Shown here in pieces: positions 45,576 to 64,000 of a stretch of DNA of 64,000 nucleotides. The notes under the pieces are model-generated. The model saw nothing but the letters and a program-made list of their open reading frames with translations, made no database searches and was not told the origin of the DNA. The translations under genes and the position numbers were made by a program. How positions within the stretch are numbered: the first letter of the stretch is position 1; every line of letters begins with the position of its first letter. The stretch is from Acorus gramineus (Eukaryota > Streptophyta > Magnoliopsida > Acorales > Acoraceae), in contig CM060847.1 of assembly GCA_030737835.1 (NCBI GenBank), forward strand, positions 21,540,433-21,604,432. The letters run 5' to 3'.

Positions 45576-48021
45576 TGTAGATACCCCATTTTGATCGGTC
45601 AGAACTGTGAAACACTTATCATTTGTGATATCTTAGTTTGCAGGTCTAAGCCCTGATGATCTTCCCGGAGCCAGAATAATCATTTGAGTAGGGAAAGGGA
45701 AGAAAAGAAAGCATGAGCGCAACAAGTTCTTGAAGGAAAGCTTAAGAAAAGCAGTACCATTGCCCAGAACGGTTAAGTCTTGAGTTGTTGTATAAGACGT
45801 CTGAAAATCTGTCTGGTGACTAAGACGAGCGACCACCCACTCGTCGTACTGGACGATCTTTCTGAGGATTGTCGACTTCGACGATCTTTGAAAGGATTGT
45901 CGAACTGGACGATCTTTCTGAGGACTGTCGACTTCGACGATCTTTAAAAGGATTGTCGAGCTGGACGATCTTTCTGAGGACCGTCGACTTCGACGATCTT
46001 TAAAAGGATTGTCGATCTGGACGATCTTTCTGAGGATTGTCGACTTCGACGATCTTTGGGGGGATTGTCGACCTGGACAATGGGATGGCGGATCGTCAAA
46101 AAAACTGGGATAAGTTCAGCTCGGAAAGGACGGCATGGCTTGCATTTTTTCGCCTCTCCACCAACGTCAGCCACTTCGGGTGAACGTGGGAGCGTCGTGG
46201 GGCACTCATGACTTCCCCAAACAGGTGTCAAGAAGGTGGTGGTCGTTTGGGGCTATAAAAGGGAGGCTTTTGGAGGAAAAAATTAATCTTTAACTCATCT
46301 TTACCCACCTTTTACTCTCCAAAGCCTCTCCTAGCCACCCCACTCGAGACCAGCGACCTTTCACCACTCTCCACCCTCCATTTCCGAGCACCACCACCCC
46401 CTACACCAGCAGCCACCCCAAACAACCACCCACCACTCTCACCTACCACCTAACCCCTCCCATTCCTCTCCAAAAGCCACCCATCCGAACCCACCTTGTT
46501 CTTTATCACCAACAGCCCTCTCAACACTCTCCACCATCCGTTTCCGAGCACCACCACCCCCTACGCCGGCAGCCACTCCAAACAACCACCCACCACTCTC
46601 ACCTACCACCTAACCCCTCCCATTCCTCTCCAAAAGCCACCCATCCGAACCCACCTTGTTCTTTATCACCAACAGCCCTCTCAACACTCTCCACCCTCCG
46701 TTTCCGAGCACCACCACCCCCTACGCCGGCAGCCACCCCAAACAGCCACACACCACACCTCCCTACCCTCACTTCCCTTCCCCTTCCCCTTTTTTTTTCT
46801 TCTCTTTTGTTACTTAAAAGAACTTGTACAACATATCATTTCCTAAAAGAACTTGTATAAGATTGTAACAAACTTACTAAATCTAATAAACATAAGTTTA
46901 ATCAAAGTTGAAAGTGTTGGAATACATCATTGGACTTTTATCAGTTCTTTTGGAAACTATACGCAGCTGGCGGACGACCCTAACTTGGATCGTCGGTCAG
47001 TTGGTCTAGGGACCATTTGAACACTCCCCCTTGCAAGTTTGGGTACCTCCCAAGGACTACTAACCCTTTTTGTTTTATTTTTGTTTACTTTATTTGTTAT
47101 TTACTGCTTTATATGTTTGTTATTACTCTTTCATATACTGTTTATATGCTGCTTTTTTTTTGTTTTTCTTCGTTCCTTGCTAACATAAACCTCCCACTAA
47201 TTTTGTTAAATTTTTTTTTTTTTTTTGGAGTTAACCCTCGACAACCCCCCCTGGTTCGTCGACCTCGAAAATCCCCCTGTACTCGTCTAACTTGACAATC
47301 CCCCTGTAACTCGTCAAACCCGACAACCCTCTTCTAACTCGTCAACACCGACAACCCTCCTCTAACTCGTCAATACCGACAACCCACCTTTAACTCGTCA
47401 AACCCGACAACCCTCCTCTAACTCGTCAAACCCGACAACCCTCCTCAAACTCGTCAAACCCGACAACCCTCCTCTAACTCGTCAAACCCGACGACCCCCC
47501 TCCAACTCGTCAAACCCGACAACCCCCCTTTAACTCGGCGAACTCGACAATCCAATCATAGTTCGTCGAACCCGACCATCCATCCATAGTTTGTCAATCT
47601 CGACAACTCCCCCGTGGTTCGTCGAGACCAACAATCCCTTCTAGTTCATCAACCTCCAGTCTATTGACCAGAAAGAACACCCTTTTTTATCCCATTTGCC
47701 AACCTTGCACAAAAAAAAAGTATCTTTCTCTCTCTTTGGGTTTGCAGGATCAATCTGAGCTTAAACACCTCAAGGCACGGCCGGCCGTGATCCTTGAGAG
47801 GAGAACCCGCATCCCTCGTTGAAGGCGAGTAATAACAGAAGAAATCTTCTTTTCTTGCTTTTGAGGAAAAGCAACTGGCGATCACACCAACGTCCCTGGA
47901 AGCGGTCGGGCGACCTTGGATGATCCATCAAGTGGTGATTCGAAGCGTCGTGCACGCAATGGAACCAAACTTGAAGGAACCCGGATTCACGACAACGCCG
48001 TGTCAAAATCCAACACCGACA
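45576..48021 (+). repeat. 3' LTR of the Tat element
   Basis: 2,446 bp, almost identical to 25796-28236, with the same arrays: 56-bp units at 45849-46080, TATA at 46254-46260, units of about 160 bp at 46368-46745 and 28-bp units at 47229-47645. The few differences seen are mostly single substitutions and a three-base change near 46271. Confidence 0.92.
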
Positions 48022-48026
48022 GCGCG
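48022..48026 (+). repeat. Target-site duplication of the Tat element, right copy
   Basis: GCGCG, matching 25791-25795. Confidence 0.8.
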
Positions 48027-50684
48027 GGCGTGCGCTCGGGCTGGCGCTGGGCGTGCCTGGTGCTGGGCGTGCAGGGCTAGTCGGGTGCTAGGCTGGCAGG
48101 GCTAGCTGGGTAGGCTGGGAGCAGGGCACCAGTTTGCTGGGCGCGCGAGCGCGTGCGCGGGAGTGCGCTCGGGGGGTGCAGGGGCGCTCGGGCATCAGGC
48201 GGGCAGCGCCCCGGGCGTGCAGGCGAGCGGTGCTCGGGCCACTCGGCGACGCGCGCAGGCAGGCAACGCGGGCAGCAGCGCGGGCAAACTGGCAGGCGCG
48301 CTGGGCGCGTGCTGCCAGGCGCGCTGGGCGCGTGTTGCGTGGGCGTGCGCGTGGACGCTGGGTGAGGGTCCCGGGCGCTGGGTCGCGGGTGCCGGGTGCT
48401 GGGCGCTGGCGGGCGCAGTCGGGCGCGCAGTCGTGCGCGGGTGCGTGCGCGCGTGTGCGCGGAGTGGGTGCGCGGGTGCTGGCGCGAGCGGGGGTGTGCG
48501 CGGGCGCGCGCGGGGGCGCGCGGGCGTGCGCGCGCGCGGCCAGTGCGCCTGGGCGCTGGGCAGGGAACCAGTGCGCGCGCGCGCGTGCATGCGCGTGCGT
48601 GCGCGTGCTGGGGCATGCTGGGGCGTGCTGGGGCATGCTGGGGCAGTGCGCGGGGTGCTGCGCGAGGGGCGCGGGCTGGACGCGCGGTGCGCGTGGGCGC
48701 GCGCGAGCGTGCGCATGCGTGCGGGTGCGCGTCTGGGCGCGCGGGCAGGCGCGCGACAGTGCGCCGATGGTGCCGGGGTGTGTGCGTGCGTGCGCATTCG
48801 TGCGTGCGCATGCGGGGGGCCATGCGAATGGCTGCCCGAGGGTTCGGGTAGGTGTCGGGGCACTCGGACTCGCGTGCGTACGCGCGTGCTCGCATGCGTG
48901 CGAGCCCGTATGCATGCTTATCCGAGTTTTGGGTATTTCTATGCATTTCTATGTATAAATTGTGTGGTTTCTCACCATATTGAATGTCTGTCTTACAGAT
49001 CTAGACGGACGGTCGCGCGACGACCCCGATCTCTGGTGAGTGGTACAATCCAACCCAGTAGAGAGGTGTTATACGCACTTGGGCGTATACCGACCTCTCC
49101 TGGGGCACCATGGATGAATATTGGCATGTTGTAATTTGTATATCATGCGAGCATGATTTAATTGTAGAATGCATGTTACCCTAGACTTTGCATGTTAGGG
49201 ACTTGCACCCTTAGGATATGGGTATGAGCCTTGCACCATGTCCCCTCTTTCCATGTTAGGAAGCCCGACCGATGAATGTGCCCTACTAGTTTATTTATTA
49301 AATTAAATGCTAGTATTTGTTAAATTGCATGTTATAGTGAATATTATAGGGGAGGGGCCTTGCGAGGACAGCGGTGAGACCCGGGTTAGGGTACACCGTG
49401 TTCCTTGTTTGGTTGTCGGGGTGCCCTATAACGGGAACTCACGCTGCCCTCCCGAGTTTCTTTCCCCCAATGATATTCCACCCTTGTTATAACCTTATGC
49501 ATGTTCCCCGCATCGTAGTTATGCGCCCTGGTGGGTTCTGAGGAATTCAGAACATTAGTGTTGTTATAATGTGCCGTCTGCGGATCCAAGTGGATCATAT
49601 GCGATGGGTAGGCTGTTCTGTTCCCTTCGTTGGATCCGGTAGAGACTACCCCAGCGTTAGACAGGCCTTCTTGACAGAGGGCTCCCATCAGTAGGCACCT
49701 CCTGATTTAGGACGGACTGTGCTGAATGTGGGAGTAGACCAGGCGGCCTACGGAGTGGAGGAGAGACTATCGGTGGACCAAGGGTGACCAACAGCCTAGT
49801 CAGTCCCAAAATCCTATGTCACCCATTGAAGGGTGAGGGTGAGGGTGTAGTGGGTTGGCGATGAACGACCCACTGGAGTTGTGATTGGATGCTTGTAAGT
49901 CCCAAAATCCTATGTCACCCATTGAAGGGTGAGGGTGAGGGTGTAACGGGTTGGCGGAAGCGACCCGTTGGTTTTTGGTGCAGTTAGTCCCAATATCCTA
50001 TGTCACCCATTGAAGGGTGAGGGTGAGGGTGTAGCGGGTTGGCGGAAGCGACCCGCTGGTTGTGTGTAGCCAGTCCCAATATCCTTTGTCGCCCATTGAA
50101 GGGTGAGGGTGAGGGTGTAGTGGGTTGGCGATTGAGCAACCCACGGCTTTGAGTTGTGCTATCATTCGTGGACTAAGTAATGTGGTTGTGGATGTTAAAG
50201 ATTATCTGGTTGTGGTCAATATTGTCTGTGTTGCATGGGTTGTGCCGTTCACTGAGTGTGTGGCTCACCCCTCGCATAATATTTTTCTACAGTGTCATCT
50301 GAGTCGGATCTGGAGGAGGAGCTCCCCGAGGGACTTCATCAGTAGCGGAGTAGCGCCACGTCCCGCGAGTTTCTGAGGCTATCAGCATCCCTTGTACCAG
50401 TATGTATTATTTTCCGTGCTTGGGCACGCGTTTGTGTTGTATTTGAATGTCTTTGTATGTATATTGGCTCTCACAGGACATGTGATTATGTATGGAGTCT
50501 GTAGTGTGTTTTGATTACAGATTCAGTCTTTAGTTATCCGCATTTGGTGTATATATCATGTCAGCCCTGCTTTTGTTGTCTGTGTGTCATGTTGGTTGCT
50601 TGTGTATGATATTATTGACCTCCTGTGTAGATTCTGATATTTTATATACACTTGCCGCGTCTCGGGGACGCCCGGGGCGTGACA
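48027..50684 (+). repeat. 3' LTR of the chromovirus, second part
   Basis: Continues the LTR interrupted at 25795, with the rest of the GC-rich island (to about 48830), the four-unit array (49802-50155) and the end GGGGCGTGACA. It carries about 100 bp more in the GC-rich part than the 5' LTR, so that island is length-variable. Open frames in the island are compositional. Confidence 0.9.
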
Positions 50685-50689
50685 GAACC
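50685..50689 (+). repeat. Target-site duplication of the outer LTR element, right copy
   Basis: GAACC, matching 18471-18475. Confidence 0.9.
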
Positions 50690-51371
50690 CACATCCCTTT
50701 AAAGCCTTTTATGTTTCAATGGAAATGAATCAACACATCTCTTCAACCAAACCCCCACCCCCATCTTCATTTCTTCATTTCTCACCCCTTTGATTGAACC
50801 CCAAATCAACCAAGATGAGTTTTTCAACCCAAGCATCTTCAATATTTGATGATCAACCTAAACTCACTTTGTTATTGTGTTGTATCTTGATTCAGAAACT
50901 TTTCAACAATCAATGGATAGAGTTTGAAAGAGAGGATGAGGAAAGAGCAATGGAATTCAAAAAGGGGAGAAAAAAAAGGGATTAAAATGGGGGACTAGAT
51001 TTAGGGATTTAACAGAGGATTCGATTTAGGGGAGAAGTGGTGGAAAAGGAATGAAAATTTAAAAAACTTAAATCCGGGAAATTTCCATTACATCCATGTA
51101 AAGGTAAAATGTCATTGCATATTGGTTATTGAGGTAACCATGATTGAGTTCATAAAGTTAAAGGTGTCTATGGAGAGGCACCTATGCACTCACATAAACA
51201 ATTTGAGGGGTATTTAACAGTTTTAACGTGGATAAGTTGACAAAATTGAGTTTTTTAGAGGGGTATGCATAAAAAAATGTCTCTTCTTTTATTTATTAAT
51301 TGCTAGCTCTCCAACAAATTCCAAATCCTCAAGTCCTCCCAACATATTTTTTTGATACAAACATATTTCAG
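50690..51371 (+). other. OPR copy A intron 1, right part
   Basis: Aligned with 56150-56838 of copy B (cacatccctt, ttttatgtttcaatggaaat, caagatgag...ttcaacccaagcatcttc). It resumes intron 1 exactly where it was cut at 18475. The short open frame at 50794-50985 is intronic. Confidence 0.8.
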
Positions 51372-53719
<2,348 letters not shown>

Positions 53720-55142
53720 ACATTTATATGTGTTGGACAAAAAAAAAAAGAGGAATTTGTGAAGATAATTTGGTGTTTTTTTTTTTTTTGGGGGGGGGGT
53801 TTTGGAATTGAATAGCCCAGGCCATTGTCAAGTTGTGTGAAACCAAATAAGCTGGCCTGTATAATGTGTGCATTGACTTGCAAACATGAACATTTGGATT
53901 GTTTATATTTGAATCACAAATAATACAGAACTTGAAAGGGTGAAGTTTTTGTAATATGTAAAGTAAAACTACAACAAATATGACCTTTTAGACTCAATAG
54001 ATGAATACTCAAAAGGATACCATCTGCAAGCCTCTAGACAGTGGGAGGGTAGAGAGATCAAACCCAGTTGTGTGTAGGGTGAAAAAAAAAAAAGGGATTT
54101 AATCCTATGAGAGCTGATTTATAAGCCCATTAGGGGTTAGTCAATAGGCTTAAAAGCCTGTTTGTTTGTTCAATGTCTTCTAGACCCAAGTCTCATCCCT
54201 ACTCATAATAAGAAACTATATAGTCTGTCTGACTTGAGCCAGATGATGAGGAATTGCTTTAGATACCGTCTTCCTATATATGATAATATGGAGGCCCATG
54301 CAACCTGTGTGGATCGCGTATAGACGGTCCGATCGTGTAAATTACAAGATTGGACGGTTCCTTTTTTATGATACTCTTGTCAGTTAGAGTTTGTGAAAAT
54401 ATGACTATTCACAATCAGACGGTCCATACGTGATGCCACACAATGCTCCTTTGTCCACAGGATGCACCCCAATCCGTACCTAATTACTTCTCTACACACA
54501 CACACACAATGCTCCCTTGTCCGCAGGGTGCACCCCAATCCGTACCTAATTACTTCTCTACACACACACATACACTCACCCACCCCGCTGCCCGTGTCAA
54601 AATAACGATAGTACACATATTAGTCAATAGTCATTCTTGCGGTCTCGGCCAAATAAAATCTTTAATAGAGTAGATACTTTATAATGTGAATATATATATA
54701 CCATATTAAAAAATAGCTCTATTACACTCAAATTTTTTTACGGTCTTAAATGTAATCTTAAATACCTCATTAGACCTTCTCACTCATTATATTGAGATAT
54801 ATATATTTCATTAAAAATCTTTTATTTTTCTATGAATGATATCATTCAATTCATTGAATTATAACTTCATATTTTATAAAAATACGGAGATAAGATATAT
54901 ATAATTTTTTTTAAAAAATAAGAAAAACTTGTGCGATGGCTTTTTAAACGGTAAAATAAATTACGCGGAACATTTTTTATTAAAAAATAAAAAATATGCA
55001 TTCAAGTTTTTTTTTTTTTTTTAGTTATTTATTTCACTAATATTAAAAAAATTAAAAAAAAGCAACTGATTGTGAATGTGACTGCAACTGTCCAGATGCA
55101 AAATTGAATGTGGACCAGAAATGAATTACTGCCCTGTTTGGC
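53720..55142. other. Intergenic sequence between OPR copies A and B
   Basis: 3' region of copy A (to about 53950, matching 61359-61600 after copy B), then AT-rich spacer. It contains a 66-bp tandem duplication with CA-rich ends at 54440-54571. Near 54714-54790 is a module with attacactcaa and acctcattaga that relates to repeats at 4850-5040 and 6700. No gene is seen. Confidence 0.6.
54440..54571. repeat. 66-bp tandem duplication
   Basis: Two copies starting acaatgctcc at 54440 and 54506, each with gcaccccaatccgtacctaa, acttctctacacac and a CA run. Confidence 0.9.
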
Positions 55143-55156
55143 CACGTCATTGGTCC
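55143..55156 (+). promoter_or_regulatory. Conserved OPR promoter block, copy B
   Basis: CACGTCATTGGTCC, 288 bp upstream of the start codon and identical in all three OPR units. It contains CGTCA (TGA-type bZIP core on the other strand) and ATTGG (CCAAT box). OPR genes of this class are known to respond to oxylipins and xenobiotics through TGA factors, so the site is a plausible control point. Confidence 0.5.
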
Positions 55157-55358
55157 AGCCCACCAACCCACCCAAACTTGACGCATCGTCTGTCGTCACT
55201 TATTTCCGGTTTACCCAGTGAGAAGCCAATTATTTACAATCACATATGATGGTATTCCATGTAATAAATCACAAATCTGGTTCTCTTTTCCACTGGTATC
55301 TTCTGTTTCTGCTCCCCTTCACGTATTTCATGTGTTCCCTCTGTTGTCTTTCTTTCCT

Positions 55359-55366
55359 TATATAAA
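55359..55366 (+). promoter_or_regulatory. OPR: TATA box of OPR copy B
   Basis: TATATAAA 65 bp before the start codon, followed by a C-rich run (55367-55388). Copy A has the same layout at about 16565. Confidence 0.6.
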
Positions 55367-55430
55367 CCCCCCCCCCCCCCGCCCCCCCAAAAAAATAGCA
55401 CTGGTTTCATGAGAAGAAGAAGAGGTGAAA

Positions 55431-61358
<5,928 letters not shown>

Positions 61359-62084
61359 ACATTTATTTGTGTTGGACAAAAAAAAAAAATAGAATGGGGA
61401 GCAATTTGTGAAGATGATTTGGTGTTTTGGGGGTTGGAATTGAATAGGCCAGGCCACTGTCAAGGTGTGTGAAACCAAATAAGCTGGCATGTATAATGTT
61501 TATTTTGATTTTCAAACATAGAACATTCGGATTGTTGTATCTGAAACACAAATAATACAGAATTTGAAAAAATAATGTTTTCTGTTTCTCTGTTTCTGGT
61601 ATTAGGATCTTTTGATACTTTACATGTGCAGGCACAGATTATATTGAGTTGAGTGGATGTTACACTTTATACTATAATGGTGTCCAGTTGAATTACACTT
61701 CATTAGTCTAGAACCATGTACATTTAACATGTGAATAAAACTAGTGTAAATATTTATATTAATATTAATCAATATTGAAAAAATTAAGAAGAGTGATACA
61801 CTCATTCTGTTTTGCGGTCTCATATATTTTGATAATGTAATATATAATGTGTTATCATTATGTATCACTGTATGAGGTTCTATAATAAAGTATGCATAAA
61901 AAATTTTGTTATTTTTTTAACGGGACAAAAAATACTTTAGTGCAACTTAATATATAATTCATTTCATATAATTGTATATATTTCAATAAGAGTGCATGAT
62001 TTTTTTTAAAACAAGATGGTGTGGACTGTTATTAAAGCTGTACAGTAAAAAACTAGACACGGTCACTTGAGACACGGTCACTTT
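61359..62084. other. OPR copy B 3' region and spacer
   Basis: Probable 3' UTR to about 61600, similar to the sequence after copy A. AT-rich spacer follows, with a module at 61790-61900 (gatacactcattctgttttg...gttctataataaag) related to 6715-6840. No gene is seen. Confidence 0.5.
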
Positions 62085-62474
62085 TCAATTAAGATAAGAA
62101 ACCAAGCGACTGCATGTGAAATGCATTGAAAGTAATGAATGACGGCCCATGTTTGACCACGTCATTGGTCCAGCCCATTCTCAAACTTGGACACGTCACT
62201 TCTTTTACGATTTCAACCCTCCAGAAGCCAATTATTTGCAGTCACATATGATCTGCGGGTTCATGTATATTCAATGTGTTGTATTGTTTGATCTCTCTCA
62301 CCAGAGATGAATTATTTAATTTAATTTTTTCAGAATATTGATATTTTTGAACAGTTTTAATTGCATTATCTTTTATAATTTTTTTTTTGGATTTTTAATG
62401 AATTTTTATGGGTTTTTGCATTTATGCCCCCAATAAAATATTATTTTGTCATATTCCGTGTATCCTTGCAGATA
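62085..62474 (+). pseudogene. OPR: Third OPR unit (copy C): promoter and exon 1 remnant
   Basis: Aligned with 55080-55680 of copy B and 16090-16880 of copy A. It keeps the promoter block at 62158-62171 and agaagccaattatttgcagtcacatatga. It then jumps to gtttgatctctctcacc, the end of exon 1, with the start codon, TATA box and most of exon 1 missing. Intron-1 text follows (atattgatatttttgaacagtttta, atgcccccaataaaat). The remainder of the gene is not in the window. A remnant of tandem duplication, not an expressed gene. Confidence 0.75.
62158..62171 (+). promoter_or_regulatory. Conserved OPR promoter block, copy C
   Basis: CACGTCATTGGTCC, as in the other two units, although the gene behind it is lost. 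Confidence 0.45.
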
Positions 62475-62612
62475 GTGATAGCAACAAGGTGGGTTGGGAC
62501 GAGTTTTGAGTCCACTCACAAAAACCCATCCCAAACCCATAATGGGTTTAGTTTTTTCATTCCAAACTCATCTTAACAAACATGTAAAAAAAAACTCAAA
62601 TCTGCCTTGACC
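62475..62612. other. Junction sequence between OPR remnant and LTR fragment
   Basis: Short stretch with imperfect GGTGGGTTGGGACGAG and complementary cccatcccaaaccca words that can form a hairpin (62493-62560), suggesting a small unclassified repeat. No gene. Confidence 0.3.
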
Positions 62613-64000
62613 TGTGCTGGACGCGGCAAGTGTATGTATCATATCAGAAGCCTACACAGGAGGTCAATAATATATATCATACACAAACAACTAGAATGAC
62701 ACATATGCAACAAAAGGGGCTGACATGATATATACACCAAATGCGGAAGCAAAAGACTGAATCTGTGAATAAACATTCTACAGACTCGATACTCAATCAT
62801 CTGTCATGTGAGAGCCAATATACACAAATACAACTGAACATATACAAACACGTGCCAAGCACGGAAATCAAATACATACAGTCAAGAAGGGATGCTGATA
62901 ACCTCTGGCACTCGCGGAACGTGGCGCTGCTCCGCTACTGAAGAAATCCCTCGGAAAGCTCCAACTGCTGCTCCGGCTCTAGCTCAGGCTCAGTGACCAC
63001 TGGGGAAAAACATGTGCGAGGGGTGAGCCACACGCTCAGTGAACAGCACAACCCACGCATCACAGACAATATTTACCAATATTCCATTATTTTATCCAGC
63101 CATCAATACATAACAACAAAATCCAGTGGTTCGTACTTCGCCGAACCACCACACCCTCACCCTCACCCATCAATGGGTGACATAGGCTATTGGGACTGAT
63201 AATCATTCATTCACAAATCCAGTAGGTCGCTCATCGCCAACCCACTACACCCTCACCCTCACCCTACCACGGGTGACATAGGATTTTGGGACTGACTAGG
63301 CTGTTGGTCACCCTTGGTCCACCGATAGTCTCTCCCTCCACTCCGTAGGCCGCCTGGTCTACTCCCACATTCAGCACAGTCCGAAACCAAATCAGGAGGT
63401 GCCTACTAATGGGAGCCCTCTGTCAGGAAGGCCCTGTCTAACGCTGGGGGTAGCCTCTACCGAATCCAACGCAGGGAACAGAACAGCCTATCCATACGCA
63501 TATGATCCACTCGGATCAGCCAACTACATATCATTACAACTCAAATGTCATGAATTCCTCTGAATTCAACCAGGTGCATCATCAAGATGCGGGGAACATG
63601 TACAAAAATCAGCAAGGCTGGAATATCATTGGGGGAAAGAAACTCGGAAGGGCGGCGTGAGTTCCCGTTATAGGATACCCCGACAACCAAACAAGGAACA
63701 CGGAGTACCCTAACCCGGGTCTCACCGCTGTCCTTGCAAGGCCCCTCCCCTATAATATCTACCAACTATACTAATAATTATACCAATCATACAATCATTA
63801 CATATAATATTATTGGGACTAGAACCTTGGGAGGGCAGCCCGAGGTCCCGATACAGGACATCCCGACAACCAAACAAGGAACACGGAGTACCCTAACACG
63901 GGTCTCAGCGTTGACCTCGCAAGGCTCCTCCCTATAATATTATCCTAAGGCATGCGATCTAACAGATACCAGCATTTAATTTAATAAATAAACTAGTAGG
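62613..64000 (-). mobile_element. Chromovirus LTR fragment (Tekay/Del family), minus strand, runs off the window
   Basis: Complement of the LTR text at 20470-21830: acacaggaggtcaataa, tgacatgatatatacacc, the tandem units (cacccatcaatgggtgaca at about 63160 and 63260), accgatagtctctccctccac, and gacaaccaaacaaggaacacgg. The GTGACA end is not preserved, so the left edge is uncertain by some bases. The sequence is clearly more diverged from both LTRs of the nested element than they are from each other. The passage at 63640-63770 recurs at 63830-63940, a duplication absent from the other LTRs. Broken; an older insertion or another subfamily. Confidence 0.8.

Larger units (their letters stand above)
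25796..48021 (+). mobile_element. Tat/Ogre-type Ty3/gypsy retrotransposon, 22.2 kb
   Basis: Very large LTR element in the 3' LTR of the chromovirus. Parts in order: 5' LTR 25796-28236; primer site near 28240; gag 29123-30523; acidic repeat 30937-31431; three retropepsin-like domains and a G-patch-like motif 31617-33870; pol to 38465; spacer with tandem repeats 38466-40850; antisense PMD gene 40851-44473 (minus); polypurine tract 45559-45575; 3' LTR 45576-48021. Flanked by GCGCG duplications. Size, two RNase H types and an antisense gene fit the Tat lineage, which includes Ogre. The sense coding part lies in several open stretches, with a few breaks (about two in pol), although Tat/Ogre elements are also known to splice between protease and reverse transcriptase. 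The LTRs differ by only about 1-2% by eye, so insertion was probably under a million years ago at rates often used for plants. Confidence 0.9.
18476..50684 (+). mobile_element. Tekay/Del-type chromovirus (Ty3/gypsy), broken, itself interrupted by a Tat element
   Basis: Outer element of the nest, about 9.98 kb without the Tat insertion. Parts: 5' LTR 18476-21853; primer-binding site 21860-21871 for initiator-Met tRNA; gag 21929-23140; pol relics 24480-24956; polypurine tract near 24954-24967; 3' LTR 24968-25795 continuing at 48027-50684. It is flanked by GAACC duplications. The long LTRs, the gag type and a chromodomain-like tail fit the Tekay/Del chromoviruses. It is broken, with most of pol not represented. 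The two LTRs differ only by scattered substitutions plus length changes in their GC-rich part, so the insertion is recent (by eye, of the order of a million years or so). Confidence 0.88.

Noticed and set aside
48077-49134. Long open frames on both strands in the second GC-rich island
   Set aside because: Same low-complexity LTR island in the 3' LTR; compositional only.
50125-50376. Open frame of 83 codons in the 3' LTR
   Set aside because: Lies wholly in the LTR, has no domain and is not kept in the 5' LTR in the same form.

Overview
This is plant nuclear DNA, most likely from a eudicot with a repeat-rich, AT-rich genome. Two host gene families are present: a Dof zinc-finger transcription factor and a small tandem array of 12-oxophytodienoate reductase (OPR) genes. 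Most of the remaining sequence is transposable elements, many nested. There are no bacterial operons, no CRISPR arrays, and I saw no tRNA or rRNA genes.

Layout. 1-3000: a two-exon Dof gene on the plus strand. 3000-7000: AT-rich intergenic sequence with an unassigned CT/GC-richer block and a hAT-like non-autonomous element. 7008-16005: remains of Ty1/copia elements on the minus strand. A foldback Mutator-like element (7568-8708, long inverted repeats, perfect 9-bp target duplication) sits in the copia 3' part, and a possible Helitron-like block sits in the leader. 16080-53950: OPR copy A, a pseudogene whose first intron holds a 32-kb nest. The outer element of the nest is a Tekay/Del-type chromovirus relic (18476-50684, TSD GAACC). 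A 22.2-kb Tat/Ogre-type Ty3/gypsy element (25796-48021, TSD GCGCG) lies inside its 3' LTR. 55070-61620: OPR copy B, whose five exons join exactly into an uninterrupted 367-residue enzyme. 62085-62474: remnant of a third OPR copy (promoter and end of exon 1). 62613-64000: part of a minus-strand LTR of the same chromovirus family, running off the window.

The two OPR copies date each other. Copy B preserves the unoccupied insertion site that copy A lost, so the order was OPR duplication, then chromovirus insertion, then Tat insertion. All three OPR units keep the same short promoter block (CACGTCATTGGTCC), which combines a TGACG-type bZIP site with a CCAAT box.

The most unusual content is inside the Tat element. 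Antisense to its gag-pol, between integrase and the 3' LTR, lies a five-exon gene (40851-44473). All its introns are phase 0 with GT-AG ends, and it encodes about 1,087 residues: a low-complexity N-terminus, a plant-mobile-domain (PMD) region and a coiled-coil C-terminus. The sense side carries three successive retropepsin-like domains followed by a G-patch-like motif, a long acidic repeat, and a second RNase H of the type known in the Tat lineage. These elements are treated as fossils: parts and limits are given, not repairs. All reading was by eye, so divergence and age statements are rough.
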